From: Homalodisca vitripennis
Lineage: Eukaryota > Arthropoda > Insecta > Hemiptera > Cicadellidae
Direction: 5' to 3'
Length of the DNA: 64,000 bases
NCBI RefSeq assembly: GCF_021130785.1
Contig: NC_060213.1
Coordinates: forward strand, 71,134,001 to 71,198,000
How positions within the stretch are numbered: position 1 is the stretch's first letter; each line of letters opens with the position of its first letter. Below the pieces are notes generated by a model. That model was not told the DNA's origin and ran no database searches. It worked only from the letters and a program-made list of their open reading frames with translations. The position numbers were made by a program, and so were the translations under genes. Positions 25,480-38,907 of the stretch are shown one piece after another.

Positions 25480-25900
25480 AGTTTAATTTGAATATATTAA
25501 TATTTTCTTATCATTCATGGTTTCATGAATAATATGAGTAACATAGTAACTCCACACATTTATATGGTATATATAATCAGATGATAAACACAGGAAGTTT
25601 CAAACAACTCTGGTTTCCAAAAAATACTCGTTAATTCTCTACGAATAAGTATAATAATGTTTTGTACTAGAAAACTACTTTTTGTAATTACGATATTTAT
25701 AAAGCAAATAATTTGTAGACCACGTTACTAAATAGTCATTCACATTGGTAATAGAGATGTCGATCTTAATTAAATATACCTTGTAGTATAAATTAAGCAT
25801 ATCCATGATTTAATCTTGTGGAAACAAATACAACTCGAGGATAAAAAGCCACGTGTCTTAAATACTAAAAGGAAAGTGTTCAACCGATATCGTTCAGAGC
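25480..25900. other. AT-rich non-coding stretch
   Basis: Nothing recognisable lies between the solo LTR and the next dispersed repeat. Confidence 0.45.
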
Positions 25901-25904
25901 GTGG

Positions 25905-26085
25905 AACATGCTGTCACAGCACTTTGTAGATGACATCCTCCAAGAAGACAATTTAGAAGAGCGATTAACCTGTCCCAGAAGCTTTCTCCTGTCAAGGAGA
26001 GTAACATCATATAACGTTCCATTCTTTAATTTCACAACACGATAAAGAGGCTGTCATAGGCCTATGCTATAACTAATCTTTACAA
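25905..26085 (+). repeat. Three-copy diverged repeat, copy 3
   Basis: It aligns with 19,975-20,150 across its length and with 12,470-12,605 in the middle. See those entries for the shared landmarks. Confidence 0.65.
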
Positions 26086-26089
26086 AATT

Positions 26090-29000
26090 CTTAGGATATT
26101 CTATTAAAAAGATACATAAAAAAGAAAACTAACTAAACGATTTATTAACAATTATAATAAAAATCCACATACTTAAAATAATAGTCAAATATTATATAAA
26201 AGTGCATCTTGATAAGGCCTTTGAAGTTTTAATTATTATGATCATCTCCTTTTTATAACAAAAACATTTTATATCGCTTCAATGAGGCATCAATTTTAGC
26301 AGAATTTATAAAGCAATAAACATTTAAATTGCATGCAAATTTGTTATTATAACAACAAGTAGACAAAAAGATTGTAGAATATATTTTTTTTAGTACAAGA
26401 ATACAATAAGTATACACTATTACCTTCGTGTCTCATTCTTTCTTTCTGTTACTTAAAGTGTTCAAATTATATATGCTGCTTGTTATACGTTATCCACAAT
26501 ATATGTATATAGATGCACACAATATTGTTAGAACTATTTCTGTCCTATCCTCCTGCAGATATATAAGACTGCTATAATATATTATCTAAAACCTAGGCTT
26601 ATAAATGGACATTCTAATAGAAATATTCTTAATTTATGTAAAAAAGCTGACTACTTTTGAGTTGCAATTTTTGATTATTTTATCTAGTGGAGTGTTAGAT
26701 TATTGAATTTACAACTAGTTCTTGCCAAAACCTATATATAGTTATCTTAGAAAACATATTACACAATATAAAAAATGGTATATGATCTAAAGTTTGTACT
26801 AATGCAAATGTAGCTCTAACTCCTTAATTACAGGAATAAGAATTTAACGTATTTTTATCTATCCGGATACATTTAGGCACTATGATAGAATGCGTTCTTA
26901 AGCAAATTGTATTAAATTATCTAAAATTTTAAGGAAATCCTGTGTCAGAATTGTCACGCAAGATGTGACAACACAAGTAAGCATGTCTGTATAAATAATA
27001 TCTTCCAACAAATAATAATAATAGTTTTATTCTTACATAAAATATAAGCAATTAAATAAACCATTTACTATGAAACTGAATGATCAAAGTGGACAGTCGT
27101 ATGGTAAATGTTCTGAGTTATAACAAAGTAGTTAAATATAATTTTGAATATAGATCAAAATGTATTTAACAAATAAAGACGTTACCTGTAACTGTTATCT
27201 ACATGTATTGAAAACTTACAATTAAAGATTAAATATCTGCGCTACATCGTCATCTTCACATTTAGTGTAAAATGCTAGGTAGATCGCTAAAAAACAAGTT
27301 ATTGCGAATAGTGGTAAACCGCACCTTGATCATCACACAGCCTGCCATCGCGCACATCAACCATGGTGATAGCCTCTCTCAAGGTTTTCTCCTCAATGCT
27401 AAAGCCGACCTCTCTCCTTTCCGAAAAGACTAAGATGCTGCTGTATTCTTCCAATCCTACCTACCTGGCCGCTCCTGCCTTGTACCCTGAAACATCTAAC
27501 TCAACCAGAAGTCTTGAAGTATTTGTTCAATTATCCTGTGGATGGTGAAATAATTCAGTATCTTCCAACATAGAATCTAAAGAAAACCACGTCATATGCT
27601 CTAGCTAATTTAAAATATTTTATATTTATAATGTTGAGCTAAGAATTTGGACTTCAACCTCACACAACTGTGCAGTTCATAGGGAATTACCACTTAAAGA
27701 TATCTCACAATTTAAAACATTATTATTTCGCATTATATAACGATTTCAGCATTAAAGGTATAATGATTCGCAGTACAGAGCTCTCTCTTTACATCCACGC
27801 TAATTTCAAGTCCGAATATTTCATGTCTCATGTCAATGTCTGCATATTGGAGACTCTTAATTCGTTAATCTGTTTAGGGCATGTGAAAGTTCTATTCTAA
27901 TATAATAATATGGCAAAATAAACCAATAGATTTTAGATGATTCCATTGGTGGTTATTAAAAACATTAAAATTTGAGCTGGTATACTTTATCTTAGACTCC
28001 TAAAACAATACTATTATTGTATTTTATCCATATTTCCGTTTAAATGTTACCAGGGAGTTACTAATCCTTATTTTTAATATTTAAACAGACCGATTTTTCA
28101 ACTAGTCGAATAGTAAAGATATTAGTAAAAAAATACTAAATAATAATTAAAGTTTTCTATTGAGGTAGAAAATACAAAATTCTATTTTTAATAATTTTAA
28201 GCATTAATTATTTCATGATTACGTAATTATGCCTCCTTATATGAAAAATAGGGCGTTATGATTCATTCGCAACTAAATACTATGACCTTAAATTATTAAT
28301 ATAAATTATCTATAAGGTGTATAAGGTATATTTTATAATGTCCTTTTGAAATTAATGTGTTTCTATAAAATTAATTATCTGTTAAAATCTGAGGAATATA
28401 TGTTTTAAATCATACATACCTCCCTTCCAACGATAAAAGTTATAGATTATTAACTGCCGAGGGAACTGCCTCTAAACTGCGTTATAGTGGACAACACGCG
28501 CCGTATTAAATATAGATGGTGCATTACGTCACTGTGAGCAGTAGTATGTAACTAACTCTATATATAAATAGTTACAACTACATTTCTTCCTAATCTGATC
28601 CAATAAAAAGATATTTTGAGTTTTAAAGGCAATGACAATCATACAGTAGTTGGATGTTTTGCAGGCACAGTTCATTTGTGTACCAGTTTTACAGTGGGAA
28701 ACTCCTCACTCTTCTCTGTCGGATGCATTTATTCTGCATATTGTTCCCAAAATCATTAGTGTCTCGTAAACGAACTTAGTTATAAATCTGAGATGAGCAT
28801 GAAACTTTATATACTTCCTTTAAACATAGACAACACCGTGTTGCGTGACTGTACATGTCTCATCAAGGAATGTCACTCCTATGGCCAGGATTCCGTCAAG
28901 GATACTCATTTCGATTTATGTATATATGACACCCTCTTGGTTTTCAAGTAAATTCTAATTTTTGTAGTATAACTGTAATATTTTATTCTGTTTACATATA

Positions 29001-32000
29001 CACAATAATTTATACATAATGTGCACTAAAACGGTTATTGTAGAAATTAAATGCGTCTTCTACCCATTTTTCGTGAAATATTACCTTATTTTACCTTTAA
29101 GTTTCTTCTGAACATTTCAAAAAGAAGCCACAAGCGCATGTCAAAATATATGTTTCGTGCTATTTTGTAATTATAGAACACAAGTGTGAGCATATACTGA
29201 ACATTTGTAAAAGAATACTTTCAATTTTAACACAGTATTTTGAACTTTTTTACAGAACTTAATGGTATTTCTTAAGACACATAGTATGCCTAAATAAGTG
29301 TCATTTAAGAGACTTCGCTGAATTTCATGGTAATGGGTGTTTTCTTGAAATAACACTGGTGAAAAAAGTCGATCCCATTGCTAAAACTATGGGACACATA
29401 ACTCTCTGAACATCACGTACTTCGGAGGGCATTTTAGAGCGTATTTTTATAGAATCCTTTTTACAGGAATAGAATAAATGTTGAATAATGCATCATTACC
29501 GCATTCGATCTTGCCTATGAATGAATTAAGGCCGTAGAATTTCGTTCCAATCTTAGGTCTGTACGTTAATTCTATCCACTGACATATAAAGACTTCCTCG
29601 GAAATCGGCTTTGCTAACAACTGGGTAGATTCCATCTAAATACACTATATTTGGATCAATACTGTCTTGTGTAGAGATGTATCTTCGTACACTATTGTGG
29701 AAGAGTTGAGCTATGGACTTGATAATCAGGTATACAGGTACATCTCAATTCTTCCTCGGTATATGACCCTGCATAATATCGCTATTCGATTATTCAATTA
29801 GACCTCACCTGTGTTGAAAAGAAATCATATAAAATTCTAACGTGTAGCTCAAAGTTCGTTATACGTTCAGATAGACAGATACAAAAAACTAATTTATCAT
29901 CTCCCTTTAGTGAGACTTTGATCACATAAAAGAATGTAACCTTTCTCACAAACAGGCTAACAGTACATAAAATATAAATATTGATTATTAAACAAATTTA
30001 ATTAGATTTTCCCTGAAAAGTAGTCCGCTTCATTGCGACACTTTTGATACCTAGTGTAAACAGAGTTTAATTTGTAATGTCAATAAAGTTAATTAGCTAA
30101 GTTTTAATTGCCCATACATATACCTGACATTCACAGAAAATTTTATATAACTATCTTCTTTAAATTCCATCGCAATGCAAAAGTGTTTTATAGCATTCAT
30201 TTCTTCCGCTACTTGAGATTATTTACATTTCACGAATAACACTTATATTCCTCGCAACCACCTTGAATGTTTAATTTACAAGCTGTTACCCACACCTTCG
30301 AACAAATTCTTTTAAATTTGAAGGACTTAGCCTAGGATAAAGCATTAAATTTATCGTGTAACAATGGTATCCTATTATATTTTTAAACGAAAGTAGGCAT
30401 ACACCAGATAATTATCTTTTCAGTGTTTATGGTTAAGACGACTGTGGTTAGCGGACTGACTATGATATCAGGTTTTGCGTGTATATGTAAATGTATGTTT
30501 AAAATAAATAAAATTACTAAAGCCACAGCTGTTTGACTTGTTTGCCGATAACGAGAATATAAACATAGACCTCAAAAGTTTTGTTAGCCTTATTGTCTCA
30601 ATGAAGAAAATATATGTACATATATAGAATTGAGAAGCCTACTTAGATCAAGAATTGTCTTCGTTTCGCAGTATGATTTCCCTTGGAGTCTGATGTATAC
30701 AGTGTCGAATTTGAGTTGCCTTACTGTTCTGAACCAGACAAAATAAATATGTGTCAGAAACCTACTTCGGATGAAAAGTGTGTACTTCCGGCTATTGGTC
30801 TTTTTTCATTCTTAGATTTTATAGTGTTATAGATAATATTGCCTTATTGTCCCGATGAATGCGGTATATATACTTAGAACTTATATACTTGTCAACAACG
30901 GACAAAAATATATAGATAAAATCTTACTAACTTCATGCAACATTTCAAAATAATTGTTTATTATAGAAATTTTTGATGTTTTTAAAATCAATAGATATGG
31001 GATAGAAAGCCTCGTTCAGGGCTCCTCTGATTTTCTTTAGTGAAAGTGAACTTGTTTCTGAGTTTAACATTGAGTATGGTTCTAGTGGCTTTGATTTATT
31101 ATTTATTTCTAAATATTCTAGTATTATTTTCATTTATAGTTTAACTCACTATAAAGATACAATAACGCAACGTCAAAGAACCAAACCAGTTTTGATTTAA
31201 GTTATGTGTCACAAACATTCACAGTTTTGTTTATTAAGGAGGATTTCATAACATTAATTTTATATACAGAAAACAAACTTAAAGCAAATAATTTCCAATG
31301 CATTAGTAATAAGGTATAATATTGTATGAATAAAGTTATACGGTAAATTTGTCCCTGTTATTTCCATTTTACTACTGATCAAGCACTGTGTACTTGATAT
31401 TATATGAAATTAAAATATTAACAAATGTTCCAGCCTCATTAAATGTTTGGAACATCTAAGGGGGTTTGAAATTGTTAGCAACTTTTTAATGCCTATTTAT
31501 TGTGGGAGACATAAATATTATATTTCTTACAAAGTTAAAAAAAGAGCTCTGGAAAAATTTTCGATCTTCAATTTCCTGTAAACATTGACTCATTTTACTC
31601 AACACTATTTTTAAGAATTGGGCGAATTGGTTTAACCATTTCCTAAATAATTCTTTACAAATACATTTAGCTATTCATTTTTATTTTTAAGATTCAAAAT
31701 GTTTTATCTTTTCCTTACAATGATTCATTCCTTTAATGTCATATTGTATAAAAATTTAGGATACATTTTTTCATATTGCGCTTGTTTTGCTGTATCGCTT
31801 ACAATACCGTTGTCATATAAGTTTTACACAATTATTTTTCTATATAGTTCTTACTAAGAAGAATATGCAGTTTTATGCTGTATGTTTACATGAACAAATC
31901 GCTTGTGAATAGACAACAGTTGGAAATTCAATATACTATACACAACTTCCATCTTTGAGAGTTAGAAGTTACAGATGAAATATAATAGATAAATATGTAC

Positions 32001-35000
32001 AATAACATAAGTTAAATATGTACAAATATACAACTCAAAATATTTTTCATTATTTCTGTTATTGATAAAGGGATATTTATCGTGACGCCTGCCAGTAAAT
32101 TGTTAGCCCTCGGGAAAGTATTCCATTAATCAAGCAGTGTATTTACCTGCACTCCCTTATTTAAATATTCCGCTCCAGTTTTTAGTGAAATACACCTGGA
32201 AATTGTGTCACAAATTTTGAAATACACTATGTTTATTAAAGATTAATGCAACTTTTCTGATTTTGATTACGCTGACTTCAATTTATGGACTGACTTAGTG
32301 ACTACAATCTTCAAGGTTTGTCAGTTTATTGTGTACAAATGAATTCTAAATATATCCTTGATTTAGATTGATAATCTTTTGCAGATTAATTTACAAACGT
32401 GAGGTAATTTGAATTTTATCATAGTAAAGGGGCAAAATATTGTATTGATCTTATTATGGTCAAAGTTTTGATATGTTATAATTATTTGCAGTATTAATTT
32501 ATTTATTATTTTAGCTTCTAGTAAAACTTTTAGTGTAATAAACTATCCAAACAAACTCTTTATCACAGCTCTCTTGATTGAGAGAGACTGAGTACACACG
32601 TAGTTCCCGTTCAACGTAGGGTTGTTCCCGAAGCTCTAGTAGAAATTTTCGTTTTCCATCACTTTAATAATAATTTCTAAAAGCAGCTTGACTATGATAA
32701 CCCAAGCTATTACGAGTCCAGTGCGTTTAAATAAGAGTAAGATTATCATTCACAAAGTACGTTTGCTATTTTTCTCATAACTGACAACATAAATGGCATA
32801 AATGAGTTGACTATTCAAGACAGTTCATTGCATTGTGTTCTAAGCTTTTAGCAGTACATCAGCATTGTACTATACAAGTCTACTACCAGAGTTCCAGTTG
32901 CGAAAAGAACTTTCTCCATGTAAGCCATATCGAGTTTATAACATATTTTGGTGTCATAATTGCGTGAAACTACGATAAGAATCGCCCCCGTAACACTACT
33001 ACTACGATTACTTATTTGGATAGCCACATAATGTGAGTTATCAACTGTCACTGCATCAGTTCTAGAAGCCTGTGAAATGTATTAGAACAATAAAAAGGCA
33101 TACTTGTATACAGAGATGTATTTTTATATGTACGACGGCTTTGTTTGCATTGCATTGAAAATAATTCACACTTCGAAACATTAAAAGTTCACAAAGCAGG
33201 GCGAAACCTGATGCCGGCAACGAGAGAGTTTATTGGGACCATTGGTGGCTACTAAACGACCCTTTTACAAACAGTATTCAGACCGCAATGAAAATTATCA
33301 TACTAGTTCTAAGAAATTGGATTATTTTTTGTATACAAACATAAACATTGAGCTTTTATTTTAGCATGAACTTGTTAAAATTGGCTAGTTTATAAAGGTG
33401 TGACATAACTATAATTAACTATAAAAAAGTGTTTTGTGTTTTGGTAAACAATTATATATCAGGGTGACGTGATGTAGTGAAGTAGTTAACAACTGTTGCG
33501 CCTAGGCGCTGTAATCAATACTGGGAGCGCAACAACTGTTCCTTGCACCCTCTCACCCCGTTGTGTCTACAACACTTCTGATCTCTGTTTACAACGCCAT
33601 TTTAACACACTTCCTGTCATTCTAACTGCACATTCATACGCGATGTAGCATATGAGTTATACCTTGTATCGTAATTTGTTTTCGCTGGACCTAAATTATA
33701 ACTCATAACATCAAATTAAAAATTCCATAAAAACTTATTATTTACAACCACTTATGTTGCATTCCTTTTTTAGTATACTTCGCACTAGCTTAGGTAGGTA
33801 TTCATAGTAGTCGTATTAGTATGACTAAATGATTGAAGCCCGTATGATCTGGAAGTGCAGGTTTCCGTTCTTTACGTAAGTGTGTTCAGCGCTGAAATTA
33901 ATAATTTAGCTGACATTAATATTGCACTAAATGCAAATATAAACTAAAAAAAGATGTGTTGCGTGTTTTAGGTATCTATTATAAAAATAACTATTTAGTG
34001 GTGAAGCCTGTTGGCCGACCTATTTCTAAGAAGACGTGAATATACATCTGTGTGAACAGGTAGTCGTACTTCTCAATTGATGTCATTTGATTCAATAGTG
34101 TGATGTTATATTTGTATTCGTTACTTTTATATGTTACTTTTCATAGTACAATGATATTCAATGTACTCTTATTATCTGTTAGTACTTAATTTAAACGTTT
34201 CTGTTAATGTTATAAGTAATTATTTACAAAAAAAATCTATCAATTTTCCGAATTCATCTCCACTAAAAGAAATTCAAAAGTTACAGCATGATCGAATAAA
34301 GTTATTTTTCTTTGTTATGTCGTGTATCTGGAAATGTAGATTAGGTGTTTTGAATACAACATAGCTATAAAACCTCGATGAATATTTTGAAAAATAAATA
34401 AATTTTAAACAAATTCTTAATTTTTGTAAGTTATAGTTAGCTAGATATATAATATGTAAGTGTGCTTTTATAAAAGTGACACTTAACTCTTTAAGTTAGA
34501 AGTGAATCGAAAACCTACTTAAGTTTAAGTTCTCTACATGCTTCTTAAATACTATATAATAATAATTTTTTATAGTATTGAAAGGAAACAACATTTAATT
34601 CCATAATAAAATTTTACACTAACATTGGACTAAATGTAAGTAAGCCAATTTTTAAATATTCTAAATACGTAGTTTTTGTATAATAGTTATGAAAAATGTC
34701 CTTTATGGTTAACATTACTTTAAAATGTTGTGTATTTTAAAATGTAAAAAATACAGTGAATAAAATTTATTACAAAATTTCATAAATCTTTCTTGTTTAA
34801 TTACTTAATTTTAAAATCAGACAAAACTATTACAAGGAGATTTTGTTTCATATTTGTGATAAACTTTATCTGAAAATCGGGATTGTAATTGAGAGTAGAA
34901 TAAAGAAATCTTGATGAACATGATGTGATAATATTTCATAATATGCCTCTTACTTATGTATACACCTTACTTGTGGTTATACTGATTTAAATTCAAAGGG

Positions 35001-35830
35001 CTTACTGGCCACTTTATATTTCCACAATTTTATTAGGTTCGAACCCATCATGGCGTTGCTTTGATACTGATTTAATAATTATCCAGCCAGCCATATTTTT
35101 AGTTTATTTATGCATCCCAGGTTAATATAATGACTACATTGACTACTTTTGCATGCACTACATACAGTTGCACATTATCTTCTTGTTTCGGTAATTCTCT
35201 AGTAATTTTAGAGTTAAATCAATTGCGAATTTGATAGAAGAAATTGCAAATTTGCATGTGGTTCTCCAGAATGTATTTACTCCAGCTGATTCATTTAGTA
35301 AAGCAAAAAACCAATCGGTACTACATGGAGTTGGAAGATCATTCCAACACTTTCTTAGTATCTTTAAAGTTTATATGAATATCTATAACATATACTATTG
35401 CTTACAGAAATTACAACACAGTCTATTGAGGAAAATACAATATAATTCTGTTAAATACTATTTGCGAGTACACTACACCACTTGCATTACACTGTCATTG
35501 CATTAAAAACTTAAAGGCTGTAGTTCATTCCTTTATGCTCCATGTGTTACTATATCCTATGTGAAAATGTCAATTTATTGTACTCAGTTTGCTGCACTAT
35601 GACAGTAGTATTAGTACTGTTAATATGTTGCCGAAATGACTTATCGCTTGATATTTTGTTAATAATTTTGTCTTCAGCCAAATGTTAAGGTTGAAACTTT
35701 CGTCCTACACCCACATATGATGTTTACACTATAAATCCTGATAGCTGTTTGACAGGTAATTATATGCTTCAAGAGGGTTAAGCTGTCGGTGAGTTGTGGA
35801 GATACGCGACTTTTGATACTGTTGAACTTT
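26090..35830. other. Long AT-rich non-coding stretch
   Basis: Nearly 10 kb without a supportable gene. A GC-richer island at about 27,300-27,500 has protein-like composition on both strands (a 61-codon frame on plus, a roughly 50-codon frame ending at 27,311 on minus), but I cannot match either to a family. At about 35,036 an isolated GGTTCGAACCC resembles a tRNA B box without a matching A box. No other structure was found. Confidence 0.45.
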
Positions 35831-35834
35831 ATTA

Positions 35835-36181
35835 TTGTTCAAGAGTGAGGGATGTCAAAACCATAAGTGGAATGTATTTTTGATGTTGTCTCCCCCCTTC
35901 ACTCACTTATACCACCCACATTGTTAAAAACTCCTTGAATATTTCGGGGCTCATAAATAGCGACTGTGTATCGGATACACTTTTAATCTGGTAAACGTCA
36001 TGCACATTGCAGTCCTCAAAGCAATCTGCAGATTGGAGACGGCTTAAACACGGTCACCATTAGCGGGATTAATACACGACGTTATTTGATATGTTTACGT
36101 TTTGTGTTATTTTACGACTTTAGTCACTCAGTTCTGTTGATTTTATGAAATTCTCGTCAGATGACATAAGTTTTATACAAG

Positions 36182-36190
<9 letters not shown>
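35835..36190 (+). repeat. Dispersed repeat H, copy next to transposon 1
   Basis: It contains the ordered landmarks ATGTCAAA, ACCACCCACATT, GAATATTTC, ATAGCGAC, CTCAAAGCAATCT, GGTCACCATTAG, GATTAATA, CAGTTCTGTTGATTTTATG and TCAGATGACATAAG. The same order occurs at 53,990-54,345, with reverse copies at 45.0 and 3.19 kb. The last 180 bp are also present inverted on the far side of the transposon (38,659-38,761). There is no shared reading frame. Confidence 0.85.

Positions 36191-36212
<22 letters not shown>
36191..36212. repeat. (TA)n target tract, left of transposon 1
   Basis: A TA run directly abutting the transposon tip. Tc1/mariner elements insert at TA, so the true TA target duplication cannot be told apart from the microsatellite. 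Confidence 0.9.
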
Positions 36213-36213
<1 letters not shown>

Positions 36214-36661
36214 CAGGGTGTATATTATGTCTGGAAACACCCAAATATATGCTTTAATAATTTAAATATAAATTTGAAACCTCTTACAATCGTGATAGAG
36301 ATTGGGCATCTACTTTTTGGAACAATGTTTTGTTATGTCACACCAACGGGGGACGTCCTGCCGAGGGTATCGTGAATATTCTTAATGGAAAGCCTATACC
36401 TTGTGATACATAATTTTAAAGGTAATAGCTTACTGAATTGAATGCCACAAACCGCATCTCAAAGGAATTATTCTATCAGAAAATAGAGCATTTTTAGTAT
36501 TGAAAATTTACTGATGTTCAACAATGTAATTTTAACATGGTTCTTGCCACAAAATGTGTTACACTAATTTTTTAGCATTTTTTAAATGTTCAATTAAAAT
36601 AAAATAAACAATTTATTTTTAAGCTGGTTTCATTAGTACAAATTTACCAGTTTTTATTACA
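36213..36661 (+). repeat. Left TIR of transposon 1
   Basis: It matches 38,120-38,566 in reverse complement nearly base for base, with only small indels and a few substitutions. The inner limit is ACCAGTTTTTATTACA facing TGTAATAAAAACTGG. A chance frame across the outer part (36,145-36,375) reappears on the other TIR and is not a gene. Confidence 0.9.
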
Positions 36662-36965
36662 ATGAATAAAACTTATGAGTCACTTTCTCTGATTACTTAT
36701 GAATCTGTACTTGGTGTTTTCCAGTCAGCAGGAAGGTTTAAAGAGACAAAGGTCACTAGCCTATGAGAAACATTATTGTGTTATTAATCATCTGGTCTAC
36801 AGGTTTCAGTTTGTTGAGCATGGAGCTTTCACTAGACAGGTCTAAGCTTGGGAATTACAAATGGACAAAGGTCATATCATTCCTGTCGAGTTAATCAGTG
36901 TCTCTGAAGCATTGCTGTCAACAAGTTATCTAATTACAGTAGTTCAGTTTTTATTTGGCATTTTA

Positions 36966-38016
36966 ATGGAATTGTCTGAAAGAGAACGAATTACTCTGTT
37001 GATGATGCGAGGATATGGCGATCGTCAAAGATCTTATCGGGAAGTTTGTAATTTGTTTAATGACACTTTCCCAGAAAGGAATCCCATAAGTGTTTCAACA
37101 ATATCAAAAACTATTGAGCGTTTTGAAATGACAGGGAGTGTACGTAATCGGCCAAAGTCGGGTAGGATACAATCTGCAACAGATGAAGAACATTTATTGA
37201 AGACCCACATACATCGCTCAGAAAAAGCTGCACAGCAACATGATATGCACCCTATGTCTGTGAGTAAGATTTTGAAAATTAATAAATACAAACCATTTAA
37301 AGTTCATTTAGTCCAACAGTTTAAGTGAGGATGATTACGACAGAAGAGTTGAGTTTTGTGAACTTGTGATGCGCAAATGTGATGACAATAGAGATTTTCT
37401 GACCAACATACTATTTTCTGATGAGGCAACTTTTTTCCTAAATGGCAATGTTAACAGGCACAATTGCCGTTACTGGGCTAGTGAAAATCCACATTGGATT
37501 ACTGAGTCCCATTCACAGCAACCACAAAAACTGAACGTATGGTGTGGAATTTTAGGTAACAAAATTGTTGGACCCTTTTTCATCAATGGAAATTTAAATG
37601 CCGAACTTTACTACAATATGCTCCAAAATGAAATAATCCCAGCTATTCAAATTGCATCAGGAGAATACTTTGATAATGTATGGTTTCAGCAGGATGGTGC
37701 TCCACCCCATTATGGGAGACAGGTAAGAGAGTATTTGGATTTAAGGTTTCCTCATAAATGGATTGGCCGAAGAGGAGAAATCGAATGGCCTCCAAGATCT
37801 CCGGATTTGTCACCAATCGATTATTTCCTATGGGGTCATTTAAAATCCAATGTTTATAGAAGAAAGCCTCATAATTTGGAAGACCTAAGAAACAGGATTA
37901 TAGAGGAGATTGCTTTGATAACTGAAGAAATGTTAGGCAACTCTGTCGAATCATTTTACACAAGATTGGCTCATTGTCAAACCGTAGAAGGAACACAGTT
38001 CGAACAATTGCTTTGA
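36966..38016 (+). pseudogene. DD41D mariner-type transposase, one frameshift
   Basis: The ATG at 36,966 opens an N-terminal region with helix-turn-helix character (ERERITLLMMRGYGDRQRSY, then SVSTISKTIERF), followed by AQQHDMHPMSVSKILK, a second helix-turn-helix. At about 37,320 one extra T in a T run moves the frame. The next frame continues as LSEDDYDRRVEFC and runs to the stop at 38,014-38,016. The DDE_3-type catalytic core has FSDEA (first Asp), VWCG, FQQDGAPPH (second Asp), and WPPRSPDLSPIDYFLWG. The third catalytic Asp, in IDYF, lies 41 residues after the second, which makes it DD41D. About 350 codons is the usual length. The segment around residues 75-90 looks slightly short compared with relatives. 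An upstream in-frame extension to 36,861 is probably untranslated leader. Confidence 0.9.
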
Positions 38017-38119
38017 CACCAAATGCAGGTAAAACGTTTGTTGTAAGACTTTTCTAACAGCATACATTATTTTTTATTTGTAATAAGAAATCAATAACAT
38101 AAGTATTTCCATAATTGTA

Positions 38120-38561
38120 CTGTAATAAAAACTGGCAAATTTGTGCTAATAGAACCAGCTTAAAATGAATTTTTTGTTTTATTTAATTGAACATTTAAAA
38201 AAATGCTAAAAAATTAGTGTAACACATTTTGTGGCAAGAACCATGTTAAAATTACATTGTTGAACATCAGTAAATTTTCAATACTAAAAATGCTCTATTT
38301 TCTGATAGAATAATTCCTTTGAGATGCGGTTTGTGGCATTCAATTCAGTAAGCTATTACCTTTAAAATTATGTATCACAAGGTATAGGCTTCCATTAAGA
38401 ATATTCACGATACCCTCGGCAGGACGTCCCCGTTGGTGTGACATAACAAAACATTGTTCCAAAAAGTAGATGCCCAATCTCTATCACGATTGTAAGAGGT
38501 TTCAAATTTATATTTAAATTATTAAAGGATATATTTGGGTGTTTCCAGACATAATATACAC

Positions 38562-38566
<5 letters not shown>
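38120..38566 (-). repeat. Right TIR of transposon 1
   Basis: Inverted partner of 36,213-36,661. The outer tip lacks the CAGGG seen on the left and reads TATGGG instead. Confidence 0.9.
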
Positions 38567-38596
<30 letters not shown>

Positions 38597-38652
38597 AGTG
38601 TGTGTGCGTGTGCGTGCGCGCGCGCGCGCGTGCGTGTGTGTGTGTGTGTCAT
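38567..38652. repeat. (TA)n plus mixed (GT)/(GC) microsatellite
   Basis: A TA run to about 38,595, then alternating TG, CG and TG units to about 38,649. This is alternating purine-pyrimidine sequence throughout, including an uninterrupted CG stretch near 38,620-38,630. Confidence 0.95.
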
Positions 38653-38658
38653 GGTGGT

Positions 38659-38759
38659 AACTTATGTCATCTGACGAGAATTTCATAAAATGTATTAATC
38701 CCGCTAATGGTGACCGTGTTTAAGCCGTCTCCAATCTGCAGATTGCTTTGAGGACTGCA

Positions 38760-38761
<2 letters not shown>
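38659..38761 (-). repeat. Inverted partial copy of repeat H
   Basis: Reverse complement of the adjacent left copy. Positions 38,692-38,760 match 36,008-36,075 without a difference that I can see, and 38,659-38,690 match 36,141-36,172. About 65 bases present on the left (36,076-36,140) are missing here. High identity between the arms points to a recent inverted duplication. Confidence 0.85.
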
Positions 38762-38795
<34 letters not shown>

Positions 38796-38823
38796 TTAAT
38801 GTTATTAACTCCGCTTATGGAGT

Positions 38824-38859
<36 letters not shown>

Positions 38860-38907
38860 AATATATATATATATATTTTATGTTGTTAACTCCACTTATA
38901 GGGTTAA

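Larger units (their letters stand above)
36213..38566 (+). mobile_element. Tc1/mariner DD41D transposon 1, long TIRs, near-complete
   Basis: A 2.35-kb element: a TIR of about 449 bp, a single transposase gene, and the matching inverted TIR. The left tip reads ACAGGGTGTATATTATG; the right tip, read inward, is TATGGGTGTATATTATG, so the extreme right end is altered. Both sides are TA repeat. TIRs of this length are well above the roughly 30 bp usual for mariners. The transposase has one visible frameshift. The element sits in the middle of a larger palindrome made by inverted copies of repeat H. Confidence 0.9.

Noticed and set aside
25132..25532. 119- and 84-codon frames
   Set aside because: They lie inside the GC-rich solo LTR and show no domain.
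35036..35046. GGTTCGAACCC as a tRNA or SINE B box
   Set aside because: No A box at the right distance and no T-arm stem or acceptor pairing.
36145..36375. 76-codon frame, also seen on the minus strand at 38,395-38,652
   Set aside because: It is the same TIR sequence read at both ends of transposon 1, and the frame depends on the TA tract.
37034..37291. 85-codon minus-strand frame
   Set aside because: Shadow of the transposase N-terminal region on the opposite strand.
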